A stretch of 16,982 bases of DNA from CAYPOY01 sp964412395 (lineage in GTDB: Bacteria > Chloroflexota > Anaerolineae > B4-G1). The stretch covers positions 1-16,982 of the forward strand of contig CAYPOY010000087.1 in NCBI GenBank assembly GCA_964412395.1, in the 5' to 3' direction. Of the stretch, positions 1 through 7,451 are shown one piece after another. How positions within the stretch are numbered: the stretch's first letter is position 1; every line of letters starts with the position of its first letter. The notes below the pieces were generated by a model that searched no databases, was not told the origin of the DNA, and was given only the letters and a program-made list of their open reading frames with translations. A program made the position numbers and the translations under genes.

Positions 1-51
1 TCAGTTTACCCTATTGCCGCGCTTTTGTCCACCAAATGGATAAAGTCGAGT

Positions 52-57
52 TATAAT
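52..57 (+). promoter_or_regulatory. Probable -10 box of the ilv-leu-met operon promoter
   Basis: A perfect TATAAT lies in an AT-rich patch about 50 bases upstream of the leader peptide start, so transcription should begin near 63-66. No good -35 box is seen at the usual 16-18 base spacing. The nearest TTG-like element, TTGTCC at 25-30, is 21 bases away, which is too far for a normal sigma-70 site. The promoter may be activator-assisted or may use a poor -35. It is placed from sequence alone. Confidence 0.5.
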
Positions 58-108
58 TATATTAGTTGGTCAACACAAATTGGTTCGGCAGAAAGGCACT
101 CGCCAGAG

Positions 109-204
109 ATGAATGTAACCCTGACATCCTCCCTTAACCTTATTGTCCTGTCCGTGCTCCTCGTTATTGAGGGGCCAGTTGAGGTTGGGAGGGAGGCAGG
201 GTAA
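109..204 (+). CDS. BCAA attenuator leader peptide (31 aa)
   Basis: A 31-codon frame starts with ATG at 109 and stops with TAA at 202-204. Codons 9-20 (bases 133-168) read LNLIVLSVLLVI, so ten of twelve codons are Leu, Ile or Val. This is the signature of the leader peptides that control ilv and leu operons in other bacteria, such as E. coli IvbL, IlvL and LeuL. The peptide has no expected function beyond ribosome stalling when charged Leu, Ile or Val tRNAs are scarce. A weak Shine-Dalgarno (GAAAGG, 91-96) lies 12 bases upstream. A second ATG at 113 is followed at once by a stop and cannot be used. The frame sits just before mutually exclusive stems and a terminator, which supports the call strongly. 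It is too short for routine gene finders. Confidence 0.85.
   Translation: MNVTLTSSLNLIVLSVLLVIEGPVEVGREAG
119..201 (+). promoter_or_regulatory. Attenuator stem 1:2 (anti-antiterminator) over the leader peptide
   Basis: Bases 119-123 (CCCTG) pair with 197-201 (CAGGG), 128-135 with 189-196, and 136-140 with 182-186. The stem has a 4-base bulge at 124-127 and a 2-base bulge at 187-188. A smaller hairpin, 157-162 with 169-174, sits in its loop. The 5' arm overlaps the start of the Leu/Ile/Val codon run. A ribosome stalled there would melt this stem and release 183-193 for the antiterminator. The pairing was worked out by eye and no folding energy was calculated. Confidence 0.7.
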
Positions 205-247
205 CACCAGACCCACAAGTTTTAGTCAAGTCCAAACCCCCCCAATC
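183..247 (+). promoter_or_regulatory. Antiterminator pairing (stem 2:3)
   Basis: GGTTGGGAGGG (183-193) can pair with CCCCCCCAATC (237-247). Ten of eleven positions pair, one of them a G-U, with a single A-C mismatch at 190/240. This uses the 3' arm of stem 1:2 and the 5' arm of the terminator, so the three structures exclude each other as classical attenuation requires. If the ribosome reaches the stop at 202-204 it covers 183-193, and the terminator forms instead. Confidence 0.7.
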
Positions 248-259
248 GGGGGGTTTTTT
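234..259 (+). terminator. Intrinsic terminator of the leader (attenuator)
   Basis: AAACCCCCC (234-242) pairs with GGGGGGTTT (248-256) across a 5-base loop (CAATC). A run of six T (254-259) follows. It lies after the leader peptide and 35 bases before ilvE, so it would cut off the whole operon unless the antiterminator forms. It is a strong, textbook rho-independent terminator. Confidence 0.85.
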
Positions 260-294
260 GTTTACCAGGCAAATACGAAAGGAGGAGTACAATC

Positions 295-1218
295 ATGACT
301 ATCAACAAGACCGAGCACGTATGGTTCGATGGCCGGTTGGTCCCCTGGGACCAGGCCCAGGTGCATGTCGCTGCCCACGTCCTGCACTATGGCTCCAGTG
401 TATTCGAGGGCATCCGGGCCTACGAGACGGGCAACGGCCCGGCTATCTTCTGCCTGGGCGCACACGTTGACCGTCTCTTCAACTCGGCCAAGATTTATCG
501 CATGGAGATTCCCTACACCAAAGAGGAGATCAAACAGGCCATCGTGGAGACGGTCAGAGCCAACAAGCACAAAGCCTGCTACATTCGCCCCCTGGTCTTC
601 CGGGGTTTCGACAACTTTAGCCTGGACCCGCAAAAGTGTCCGGTGGAAGTGGCCATCATCACCATCGAGTGGGGGCGTTATCTGGGGCCAGAGGCCATTG
701 AACAGGGAGTGGACGTGGGGGTGTCTTCCTGGCGGCGCATGTCTCCCGGCGCCTTCCCCGCTGCGGCCAAGATCGGCGGGCAGTACATCAACTCGCAATT
801 GATCGCTATGGAGGCCGCCGAGCACGGCTACACGGAGGGGATTGCGCTGGATGCCAACGGCTTCGTCAGCGAGGGGAGCGGCGAGAACGTCTTTGTGGTC
901 TACAACGGCGACATCCTCACGCCCCCTCTGGCCTCTTCCGTCTTGCAAGGAGTGACCAGGCGCTGCGTCACTATCCTGGCTGAAGATCTGGGCTACCGGG
1001 TGCGGGAGGAACTGATCCCCCGCGAGGTTCTGTATATGGCCGACGAGGTGTTCTTCACCGGGACGGCCGCCGAGATCACCCCTATTCACTCTATAGATGG
1101 CATAACCGTCGGCGCCGGTCACTGTGGCCCGGTCACCGAGCGGTTGCAGACCGAGTTTTTCGGCATCACCAGCGGGCAGATTCCCGCCCGTCACGGCTGG
1201 CTCACTCCGGTAAGTTAG
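295..1218 (+). CDS. ilvE: Branched-chain amino acid aminotransferase
   Basis: This is a cytosolic PLP-dependent transaminase of fold type IV. It carries out the last step of Leu, Ile and Val synthesis, using glutamate as amino donor. The 307 residues match the family's usual 300-310. Visible marks are HVLHYGSSVFEGIR near residues 28-41, the PLP lysine K159 in AAAKIGGQYINS, EGSGENVF (193-200), and FFTGTAAEITPI near residue 253. The ATG at 295 is preceded by AAAGGAGG (278-285) at 9 bases, a strong ribosome site. It is the first structural gene after the attenuator and ends 29 bases before ilvB. A related D-amino acid transaminase is the main alternative, but the operon context and motifs favour IlvE. 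Confidence 0.96.
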   Translation: MTINKTEHVWFDGRLVPWDQAQVHVAAHVLHYGSSVFEGIRAYETGNGPAIFCLGAHVDRLFNSAKIYRMEIPYTKEEIKQAIVETVRANKHKACYIRPLVFRGFDNFSLDPQKCPVEVAIITIEWGRYLGPEAIEQGVDVGVSSWRRMSPGAFPAAAKIGGQYINSQLIAMEAAEHGYTEGIALDANGFVSEGSGENVFVVYNGDILTPPLASSVLQGVTRRCVTILAEDLGYRVREELIPREVLYMADEVFFTGTAAEITPIHSIDGITVGAGHCGPVTERLQTEFFGITSGQIPARHGWLTPVS

Positions 1219-1247
1219 CCTTCGATGACCCGTAGGAGGGAGAAGAG

Positions 1248-2939
1248 ATGAGACGGACAGGCGCACAAATTGTCTGGGAGATGTTAGAGCGAGAGGGTGT
1301 GGAGGTGGTCTTTGGCTTCCCCGGAGGGGCTATCATGGACACTTACCATCCTCGCCAGGAGTACGGCATCCGCCACGTTCTTGTTCGCCACGAGCAGTGC
1401 GCGGCCCACGCTGCCGACGGCTACGCCCGCGTCTCCGGGCGGGTAGGGGTGGCTATGGCCACCTCGGGGCCGGGGGCGACCAACCTGGTCACCGGCATCG
1501 CCACGGCGATGATGGATTCCTCACCTATCGTCTGCATCACGGGCCAGGTATCCACCTCGCTGATCGGCTCCGACGCTTTTCAGGAGACGGACATCACGGG
1601 CATCACCTTGCCCATCACCAAGCACAACTATTTGGTGACCAATGTGGACGATCTGGCTTACACCATCCACGAGGCCTTCTACATCGCTCGCAGTGGCCGG
1701 CCCGGGCCGGTGCTGATTGATCTGCCCAAGGATGTTCAACAGGCGGAGACCGACTTTGTGCCGCCCGAAGAGGAGGTCCGGCTGCCAGGGTATCAGCCCG
1801 TCGGGCCGGGCGATCCCGAGGCCGTGTGCCAGGCAGCCAACGTGATCAACGATGCGCAACGCCCCGTCATTCTCGCCGGGCATGGCATCCTGATGTCGGG
1901 CGCGATGGAGACGCTGCAGGCCTTCGTCGAAAAAACAGAGACCCCCGTCGCCTTGACGTTGCTGGGCAAGGGTGGCTTCCCCGAATCCCATCCCCTGACC
2001 CTGGGGATGATGGGGATGCACGGCGAAGCCTTCGTGAACCGGGCCATCCAGGAGGCCGACCTGCTCCTGGCTTTCGGCATGCGCTTCGACGACCGCGTGA
2101 CGGGGAAACTGGAACATTACGCTCCTCAGGCCCGTAAGGTCCATGTGGACCTGGACGCGGCCGAACTGAACAAGATCGTGCCAGCGGACGTGGCGATTCT
2201 GGGAGACTTGCGCCAGGTGCTGGAACAACTATTGCCCCTGGTGGAGTCGGCCTCCCACCGGGAGTGGCTGGAGCGGCTTGGCCGCTGGCAGGGCGAAAGC
2301 CGTAAGCGGGACATCGTGAACCAGCCTGATAACGGTCGCGTCGTGGCGCCCCAGGTCATCCACGCTTTGTGGGAAGCGACCCAGGGGGAGGCCATCGTGG
2401 TCACAGATGTCGGCCAGCACCAGATGTGGGCGGCCCAGTACTACCACTTTGACCGGCCTCATCCCCTCATCACTTCCGGGGGGCTGGGAACGATGGGCTT
2501 TGGGCTGCCGGCGGCCATCGGTGCCCAGGTCGCCCGGCCCGACAAAGAGGTTTGGGCCATTGTGGGCGACGGTGGTTTCCAGATGACCGCTCAGGAGTTG
2601 GGCACCGTGATCCAGGAGCAGTTGCCCCTGCGAATCGCTCTCCTCAACAATAGTTACCTGGGGATGGTGCGCCAGTGGCAGGAACTCTTCTACGACCGGC
2701 GGTACGAGTCCACTTATCTGCTCAACCCCGATTTCGTCCGGCTGGTGGAGGCTTATGGTATCCATGGTTGGCGGGTCACCGCCCCGAAGGAGACGCGACA
2801 GACCATCGCTGAAGCCCGCAGCCATCCCGGTCCTGCCTTCATCGAGTTCCAGATCGCCCAGGAAGGCGGAGATGGTAACGTCTATCCAATGGTTCCGGCC
2901 GGCGCGGCTCTGCACGAGATGATTCGCCGTCCTGCGTAG
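1248..2939 (+). CDS. ilvB: Acetolactate synthase large (catalytic) subunit
   Basis: This thiamine-diphosphate enzyme condenses two pyruvates to 2-acetolactate (valine and leucine) or pyruvate with 2-oxobutyrate to 2-aceto-2-hydroxybutyrate (isoleucine). It works with the small subunit encoded next. Its 563 residues are the normal length. The catalytic glutamate is E49 in VRHEQCAAHAADGYAR. The flanking SGPGATNLVTGIATAMMDS and the FQETDITGIT stretch are typical. The ThDP/Mg motif runs from GDGGFQMTAQEL (440-451) to LLNNSYLGMVRQWQ (465-478). That asparagine, MVRQWQ motif and surrounding pattern mark an anabolic, FAD-containing AHAS rather than a generic pyruvate decarboxylase. A GGAGG site (1235-1239) lies 8 bases before the ATG. 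It is preceded by ilvE and followed by a repeat element before ilvN. Confidence 0.97.
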   Translation: MRRTGAQIVWEMLEREGVEVVFGFPGGAIMDTYHPRQEYGIRHVLVRHEQCAAHAADGYARVSGRVGVAMATSGPGATNLVTGIATAMMDSSPIVCITGQVSTSLIGSDAFQETDITGITLPITKHNYLVTNVDDLAYTIHEAFYIARSGRPGPVLIDLPKDVQQAETDFVPPEEEVRLPGYQPVGPGDPEAVCQAANVINDAQRPVILAGHGILMSGAMETLQAFVEKTETPVALTLLGKGGFPESHPLTLGMMGMHGEAFVNRAIQEADLLLAFGMRFDDRVTGKLEHYAPQARKVHVDLDAAELNKIVPADVAILGDLRQVLEQLLPLVESASHREWLERLGRWQGESRKRDIVNQPDNGRVVAPQVIHALWEATQGEAIVVTDVGQHQMWAAQYYHFDRPHPLITSGGLGTMGFGLPAAIGAQVARPDKEVWAIVGDGGFQMTAQELGTVIQEQLPLRIALLNNSYLGMVRQWQELFYDRRYESTYLLNPDFVRLVEAYGIHGWRVTAPKETRQTIAEARSHPGPAFIEFQIAQEGGDGNVYPMVPAGAALHEMIRRPA

Positions 2940-2944
2940 GTCAC

Positions 2945-2995
2945 GTAGTGCAGGCTTTCCAGCCTGCTTTGGCAGACAGGAATGTCTGTCCCACG
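2945..2995. repeat. Two-hairpin palindromic repeat between ilvB and ilvN
   Basis: The ilvB-ilvN spacer holds two adjacent perfect hairpins with 4-base loops. GCAGGCT (2950-2956) pairs with AGCCTGC (2961-2967), and CAGACA (2973-2978) pairs with TGTCTG (2983-2988). No T-run follows, so it is not a normal terminator. The paired-hairpin layout resembles dispersed REP/MITE-like units. I believe similar units are common in Chloroflexota and Planctomycetota genomes, but that is from memory. It may also stabilise or process the mRNA between the large and small subunit genes. It ends before the ilvN ribosome site. Confidence 0.6.
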
Positions 2996-3022
2996 CCCCA
3001 GTAGAAGCAAGGAGGGTTAGAG

Positions 3023-3506
3023 ATGAAGAGTACATTGATTGCTCTGGTCGAGGACAAACCCGGCGTGCTGAACCGGGTGGCCAGCCTGTTCCGGCGGCGG
3101 GTCTTCAACATCGAGAGTCTGACCGTCGGCCACACGGAGCAGATGGGCGTCTCCCGGATGACTATCGTCGTAGATAGCGACCGCACCGACGTACAGAAGG
3201 TCGCACAGCACCTTTACAAATTGGTCAACGTCATCCAGGTCGAGGACGTGACCGAGCGGCCGGCCGTGATGCGCGACCTGGCCCTCATCAGGGTGCGGGC
3301 AAACGGCGGCACCCGGTCGGAGGTGATGCAGATCGTGGATACTTTCCGGGCGCGGGTGGTGGACGTGGGCCTGGAGACGCTGATGGTCGAGGTGACCGGC
3401 ACCGAGGAGAAGGTGAACGGTCTGGTTGACGTACTCCGACCTTTCGGCGTCGTGGAGATGGTGCGCACCGGACGAGTGGCGATGGTGCGCGGAACAATGA
3501 ACCAAT
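3023..3506 (+). CDS. ilvN: Acetolactate synthase small (regulatory) subunit, 3' end at assembly gap
   Basis: This is the regulatory partner of IlvB. It binds valine and tunes feedback inhibition and activity. An N-terminal ACT domain is clear (ALVEDKPGVLNRVASLFRRR, residues 7-26, then FNIESLTVG), followed by the C-terminal AHAS small-subunit domain (RDLALIRV, 84-91, to RTGRVAMVRG, 148-157). 161 codons are readable before the Ns, close to the usual 160-175. The next codon starts with T and could be the stop, but it falls in the gap. AAGGAGG (3009-3015) lies 7 bases before the ATG. Any reading through the gap is not trustworthy. Confidence 0.93.
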
Positions 3507-3516
3507 NNNNNNNNNN
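3507..3516. other. Assembly gap (10 N)
   Basis: Ten Ns separate ilvN and ilvC. Ten bases are too few for the end of ilvN, a ribosome site, and the start and first codons of ilvC, unless the genes overlap. The number is therefore probably a scaffold placeholder and the real gap length is unknown. Confidence 0.95.
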
Positions 3517-4553
3517 GAACGGTGGAAGATGTCGTCACAAGAGACGAGTTCCCGCTGGAGAAAGCGCGTGGGGTTCTGAAGGATGAGGTGGTCGCCGTTC
3601 TGGGCTATGGGGTGCAGGGCCCGGCCCAGGCCCTCAATATGAAGGACAACGGTATCAACGTCATCGTGGGAGGGGCGCCGGAGCGCAAGCGCTCGTGGGA
3701 GAAGGCGCGGCAGGACGGGTGGGAGCCCGGCAGGACGCTTTTCCCCTTCGAAGAGGCCGTGGAGAGAGCCACTATCATTCAATACCTGGTCTCCGATGCC
3801 GGTCAGATGATCCTGTGGCCCAGGATAAAGCCGTGCCTGAAAGAGGGAGACGCGCTGTACTTTTCACACGGGTTCTCTATCGTGTACAGTGATCAGACGG
3901 GTGTCGTTCCGCCCGAGTTTGTAGACGTTATCTTGGTGGCGCCCAAGGGGTCGGGGAGGAGCGTGAGGGCCAATTTCCTCGCCGGCAGCGGCATCAACAG
4001 CAGTTATGCCGTGTATCAGGACTACACGGGGCGCGCGACGGAGCGGACCCTTGCCGTCGGCATTGTGATTGGATCGGGTTATCTTTTCCCCACCACCTTC
4101 CAGAAAGAAGTACACAGTGACCTCACGGGGGAAAGAGGCGTCCTGATGGGCGCGCTCGCCGGCATCATGGAGGCCCAGTACAACGTGCTTCGCAAGAACG
4201 GGCATACCCCAAGTGAGGCGTTCAACGAAACCGTCGAGGAGCTGACCCAGAGCCTAATCCGGCTGGTCGGCGAGAATGGCATGGACTGGATGTACGCGAA
4301 TTGCAGCACGACAGCGCAGCGCGGCGCGCTCGACTGGCGTCACAGGTTCCGAGAGGCAGTTCTGCCGGTCTTCGAGGAACTCTATCAAAGCGTTGTCTCC
4401 GGTGAAGAAACGCGGATCGTCCTCGAAGCCAACAGTGCGCCCGACTACAAGGAGAAGCTTGAGGCCGAACTGCGAGAGATGCGGGAATCGGAGATGTGGC
4501 AAGCGGGCGCTGCGGTCCGTGCGCTTCGGCCAGAGAGAAAAAATGACAAATGA
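3517..4553 (+). CDS. ilvC: Ketol-acid reductoisomerase, Bacteroidota/fungal-like form (5' end in gap)
   Basis: This NAD(P)H- and Mg-dependent enzyme isomerises and reduces acetolactate or acetohydroxybutyrate to the dihydroxy acids. The cofactor loop GYGVQG falls near residue 28, counting from GTG 3522. Catalytic residues in the same numbering are H116 (SHGF), K142 (PKGSG), D200 and E204 (SDLTGERG), E236 and E240 (FNETVEEL) and S264 (CSTTA). The start VVTRDEFPLEKARGVL and end NSAPDYKEKL...MW..G..VR.LRPE resemble Bacteroidota enzymes and yeast Ilv5 rather than the common short bacterial IlvC. The codons before GTG 3522 read G-T in frame (the G codon partly in the gap), matching the usual GGxVEDVVTR start. 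The true start codon is therefore lost in the gap, and GTG 3522 is only the first visible candidate. The 3' end overlaps a heptamer repeat. Confidence 0.93.
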
Positions 4554-4554
4554 C
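4541..4554 (+). repeat. Heptamer tandem repeat (2 units, AAATGAC) at the ilvC-leuA junction
   Basis: Two copies of AAATGAC lie over the ilvC stop codon. The unit is close to those before ilvD at 14115-14170. It offers an ATG (4543) that is in frame with leuA but is probably not the real start. Confidence 0.5.
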
Positions 4555-4584
4555 CAGGAAGAGGGAGAAAGAAGGAGAGCTGTT

Positions 4585-6168
4585 GTGGACGAGAGTGGGG
4601 TTAGCGCTCAAGATACCGTGGTGATTCTTGACACGACTCTTCGAGATGGAGAACAGTCACCCGGGGCAGCGCTCAACGTCAATGAGAAGGTCGAGATCGC
4701 CCACGCGCTGGAAGAGATGGGGGTAGATGTCATCGAGGCCGGATTCCCCATCTCCTCACCAGGCGATTTTCGAGCGGTGCAGCGCATCTCGCGGGAGATT
4801 CGCGGCTGCGTCATCTGCGGCCTGACGCGGGCCAACCGGCAGGACATTGACGCGGCAGCCGAGGCGCTGAAGGACGCTGCTCGTCCCCGTATCCACACCG
4901 GACTGGGTGTCTCCGACGTTCACATTCAGCACAAACTACGCACCACCCGCGCTCATGCGCTGGAGTGGGGCGTGGAGGCGGTCAAATACGCGAAGAGGTT
5001 TGTGGAGGACGTGCAATACTTCGCCGAGGATGCTGGCCGTGCAGACCCTGCCTATCTTTACCGCGTGCTGGAGGCCGTCATCGCCGCCGGGGCCACAGTC
5101 GTCAACATCCCCGACACCACCGGCTACACCATGCCCGACGAATTCGGCGCGCTCATCCGGTCCATTGTCGAGAACGTGCCCAATATCCATCGCGCCACTA
5201 TCTCCGTCCACTGCCACGACGATTTAGGGCTGGCCACGGCCAACACACTGGCCGGCGTGCTCAACGGCGCGCGGCAGGTGGAGGTCACCGCCAACGGCAT
5301 CGGCGAACGGGCGGGCAACTCTTCTCTGGAGGAGGTGGTCATGGCGCTCAGGACGCGCCACGACCTCTTTGGCCTGGAGACCGGCATCAACACCCGGCTC
5401 ATCTACCCGGTCAGCCGGCTGGTCAGCCAACTGACCGGCATCCCGGTGCAACCGAACAAGGCCATCGTAGGAGCCAACGCCTTCGCGCACTCCTCCGGCA
5501 TCCACCAGGACGGCGTGCTGAAGGAGCGCACCACCTACGAGATCATCAGCCCCCACGACGTGGGTGTGCCCGATTCGGAGATCATCCTGTCAGCGCGGTC
5601 GGGCCGGGCCGGCCTCCGCCACCGGCTGGCCGAACTGGGCTACACGCTGGACGAAGAGCAGTTCGAGAAGGTTTATCAACGCTTTCTGGAGGTGGCCGAC
5701 AAAAAAAAGACGGTGGATACCCGCGACCTGGAGGCTATCGTCGCCGACGAGGCGCAGATATTCTTCGAGGAAACTTATCATCTGGAACACGTCCAGGTTA
5801 GTTGCGGCAACTACAGTATCCCCACGGCCACCGTTCGCATCCGGGGGCCAAACGGCCAGATCTTTTGCGACGCCGACCACGGCACCGGCCCCGTGGACGC
5901 CATGTACCGGGCCATCAACCGCGTCATCAGCGAGCCGAACGAACTGATCGAGTTCTCCATCCAGGCAGTGACCGAGGGGATTGACGCCGTTGGGCGGGTG
6001 ACCATCCGCATCCAGACCGACGAGCCGGTGAAGGAGAACGGCGTCGAGCGACGAGTGTTCAGTGGTCGCGGGGCCGATACCGACATCGTGGTGGCCAGCG
6101 CTAAGGCGTACATGTTCGCCCTCAACCGGCTCATAGCCGCGCGTCACGAGGCGGGAGGTACAAAGTGA
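4585..6168 (+). CDS. leuA: 2-isopropylmalate synthase
   Basis: It condenses acetyl-CoA and 2-oxoisovalerate to 2-isopropylmalate, the committed leucine step. The product is 527 residues from GTG 4585, full length for a leucine-regulated LeuA. The TIM-barrel domain shows LDTTLRDGEQSPG (15-27, with R20 and D21), the HxH metal pair in SVHCHDDLGLATANT (H209, H211) and NGIGERAGN. The linker contains HSSGIHQDGVLKER. The C-terminal allosteric domain follows (VSCGN, then GTGPVDA). GTG 4585 is chosen because AAGGAG (4572-4577) lies 7 bases before it. ATG 4543 is in frame and overlaps ilvC, but has a repeat-derived context. The frame is open upstream to 4276, inside ilvC, by chance. It ends with a 4-base GTGA overlap with metY. 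Confidence 0.95.
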   Translation: MDESGVSAQDTVVILDTTLRDGEQSPGAALNVNEKVEIAHALEEMGVDVIEAGFPISSPGDFRAVQRISREIRGCVICGLTRANRQDIDAAAEALKDAARPRIHTGLGVSDVHIQHKLRTTRAHALEWGVEAVKYAKRFVEDVQYFAEDAGRADPAYLYRVLEAVIAAGATVVNIPDTTGYTMPDEFGALIRSIVENVPNIHRATISVHCHDDLGLATANTLAGVLNGARQVEVTANGIGERAGNSSLEEVVMALRTRHDLFGLETGINTRLIYPVSRLVSQLTGIPVQPNKAIVGANAFAHSSGIHQDGVLKERTTYEIISPHDVGVPDSEIILSARSGRAGLRHRLAELGYTLDEEQFEKVYQRFLEVADKKKTVDTRDLEAIVADEAQIFFEETYHLEHVQVSCGNYSIPTATVRIRGPNGQIFCDADHGTGPVDAMYRAINRVISEPNELIEFSIQAVTEGIDAVGRVTIRIQTDEPVKENGVERRVFSGRGADTDIVVASAKAYMFALNRLIAARHEAGGTK

Positions 6169-7451
6169 AGCAAGAAGCAAGAGGCAAGAGGCAGGAGAAA
6201 GGTCCCTACCGTTTCCACACGCAGGTTATCCACGCCGGCCAGTCACCCCAGGACTGGATGGGGGCGACGCTGCCGCCAATCTTCCAGACCGCTTCTCACC
6301 TGCATCCCACGGCAGAGAGTCTCAGCCAGACCTTTGCCGGTGAAACGACCGATCACATCTATATGCGGCTTACCAATCCCACTAATCGGGTACTGGAGGA
6401 AAAGTTGTCCATCCTGGAAGGGGGACAGGGGGCGGTGGTCATGGCATCGGGTATGGCGGCCGTTTCAAACGCATGTATGGCCCTTCTTCGCGCCGGAGAC
6501 GAGTTCGTGGCAGGGAGTTCTCTGTTCTTGTCCACGTATCTCCTTTTCACCAGGATCTTTGCCAGGTACGGCATCACTGCGCGCCTGGTCGAGCCCACCG
6601 ACGTCGAGGCGTTTGAGAAGGCGATTGGCTCCAGGACGCGCTTCGTCTATCTGGAAACCATCGGCAATCCCAGGTTGGATGTGCCGGACATGGCCGCCAT
6701 CGCGGAGGTGGCGCATCGGCGCGGTGTACCGGTGGTGGTGGATAACACTTTTGCGACGCCGTACCTCTGCCGTCCGTTGGAACTGGGAGCCGACGTGGTG
6801 CTTCATTCCACCACCAAGTACTTGAGCGGGCATGGCGCCGTCGTGGGCGGAGTAGTGATTGACGGGGGGAAATTCCCCTGGCCCGAAGACCGCTTCCCCG
6901 ATTTCAAGCCGTTTATCAAGCGCAAGGGGCCTCTGGCCTTCTTGGACAAGGTCTGGCGGGAGCATCACATCAATTTCGGGACCACCCAGGCACCGGTACA
7001 TTCCTACCTTACGATCATCGGCCTCGACACCCTGGCCCTTCGTATGGAGCGGCACGTGGATAACGCCCTGAAGGTAGCCCGCTATCTCAGAGAGAGGCCC
7101 GAAGTAACCTGGGTAAATTATCCGGGACTTGAGGAGCATCCCTGTCACTCCATCGCTCTGAAGCAGTTCGAGGGCCGGGGGTTTGGCGGGATGCTGACCT
7201 TGGGCCTCGAGGATCAGGATGCCTGTTTCCGGTTCATCAATAACCTCCGGCTGATCTATCACCTGGCCAATCTAGGTGACTGTAAGAGCCTGGTAATCCA
7301 TCCCTACTCCTCCCAGTACATCTCCTTCGAGGAGCCCACCAGACGGAAACTATCCATTACCCCGGATATGATCAGGCTTTCGGTGGGTATCGAGGCGGTG
7401 GAAGACATCTGTGAGGATCTGGGCCGTGCGCTGGATAGTTTATCGAGATGA
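6165..7451 (+). CDS. metY: O-acetylhomoserine aminocarboxypropyltransferase (sulfhydrylase)
   Basis: This PLP enzyme of the Cys/Met metabolism family makes homocysteine from an O-acyl homoserine and sulfide (direct sulfhydrylation). The 428 residues match MetY, which is longer than the 380-400 of cystathionine synthases. Marks are FHTQVIHAGQ (17-26), YMRLTNPTN (66-74), the PLP-contact VVDNTFATPYLCRPLELGAD (191-210) and the Schiff-base lysine K218 in HSTTKYLSGHG. The long insert after residue 230 and SLVIHPYSSQY also fit MetY. The start GTG 6165 overlaps the leuA stop by 4 bases, with GGGAGGT (6153-6159) just upstream. The first dozen residues (KQEARGKRQEK) come from a heptamer repeat and are unlikely to be catalytic. 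It overlaps metX by 4 bases (ATGA). Confidence 0.93.
   Translation: MKQEARGKRQEKGPYRFHTQVIHAGQSPQDWMGATLPPIFQTASHLHPTAESLSQTFAGETTDHIYMRLTNPTNRVLEEKLSILEGGQGAVVMASGMAAVSNACMALLRAGDEFVAGSSLFLSTYLLFTRIFARYGITARLVEPTDVEAFEKAIGSRTRFVYLETIGNPRLDVPDMAAIAEVAHRRGVPVVVDNTFATPYLCRPLELGADVVLHSTTKYLSGHGAVVGGVVIDGGKFPWPEDRFPDFKPFIKRKGPLAFLDKVWREHHINFGTTQAPVHSYLTIIGLDTLALRMERHVDNALKVARYLRERPEVTWVNYPGLEEHPCHSIALKQFEGRGFGGMLTLGLEDQDACFRFINNLRLIYHLANLGDCKSLVIHPYSSQYISFEEPTRRKLSITPDMIRLSVGIEAVEDICEDLGRALDSLSR
6167..6194 (+). repeat. Heptamer tandem repeat (4 units, GARGCAR) at the leuA-metY junction
   Basis: Four 7-base units in a row read GAAGCAA, GAAGCAA, GAGGCAA and GAGGCAG. They start inside the overlapping leuA stop/metY start and encode the charged N-terminus of MetY. 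The units differ in sequence from the AATGACC/AACGACA type but share the 7-base period. Confidence 0.65.

Noticed and set aside
1..294. T-box riboswitch or SAM riboswitch in the operon leader
   Set aside because: No T-box consensus or SAM-I core was seen. The leader peptide and stems explain the region well.
262..1266. 334-residue open frame on the minus strand opposite ilvE
   Set aside because: It is a shadow of ilvE codon bias. It has no ribosome site and no recognisable domain, and ilvE on the other strand is certain.
3507..3586. Extension of ilvN through the N gap
   Set aside because: The frame across unknown bases is meaningless, and the residues after the gap are the ilvC start read in the wrong frame.
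4276..4584. Upstream extension of the leuA frame inside ilvC
   Set aside because: The frame is open by chance. The added residues resemble no LeuA, and a good ribosome site fits GTG 4585.
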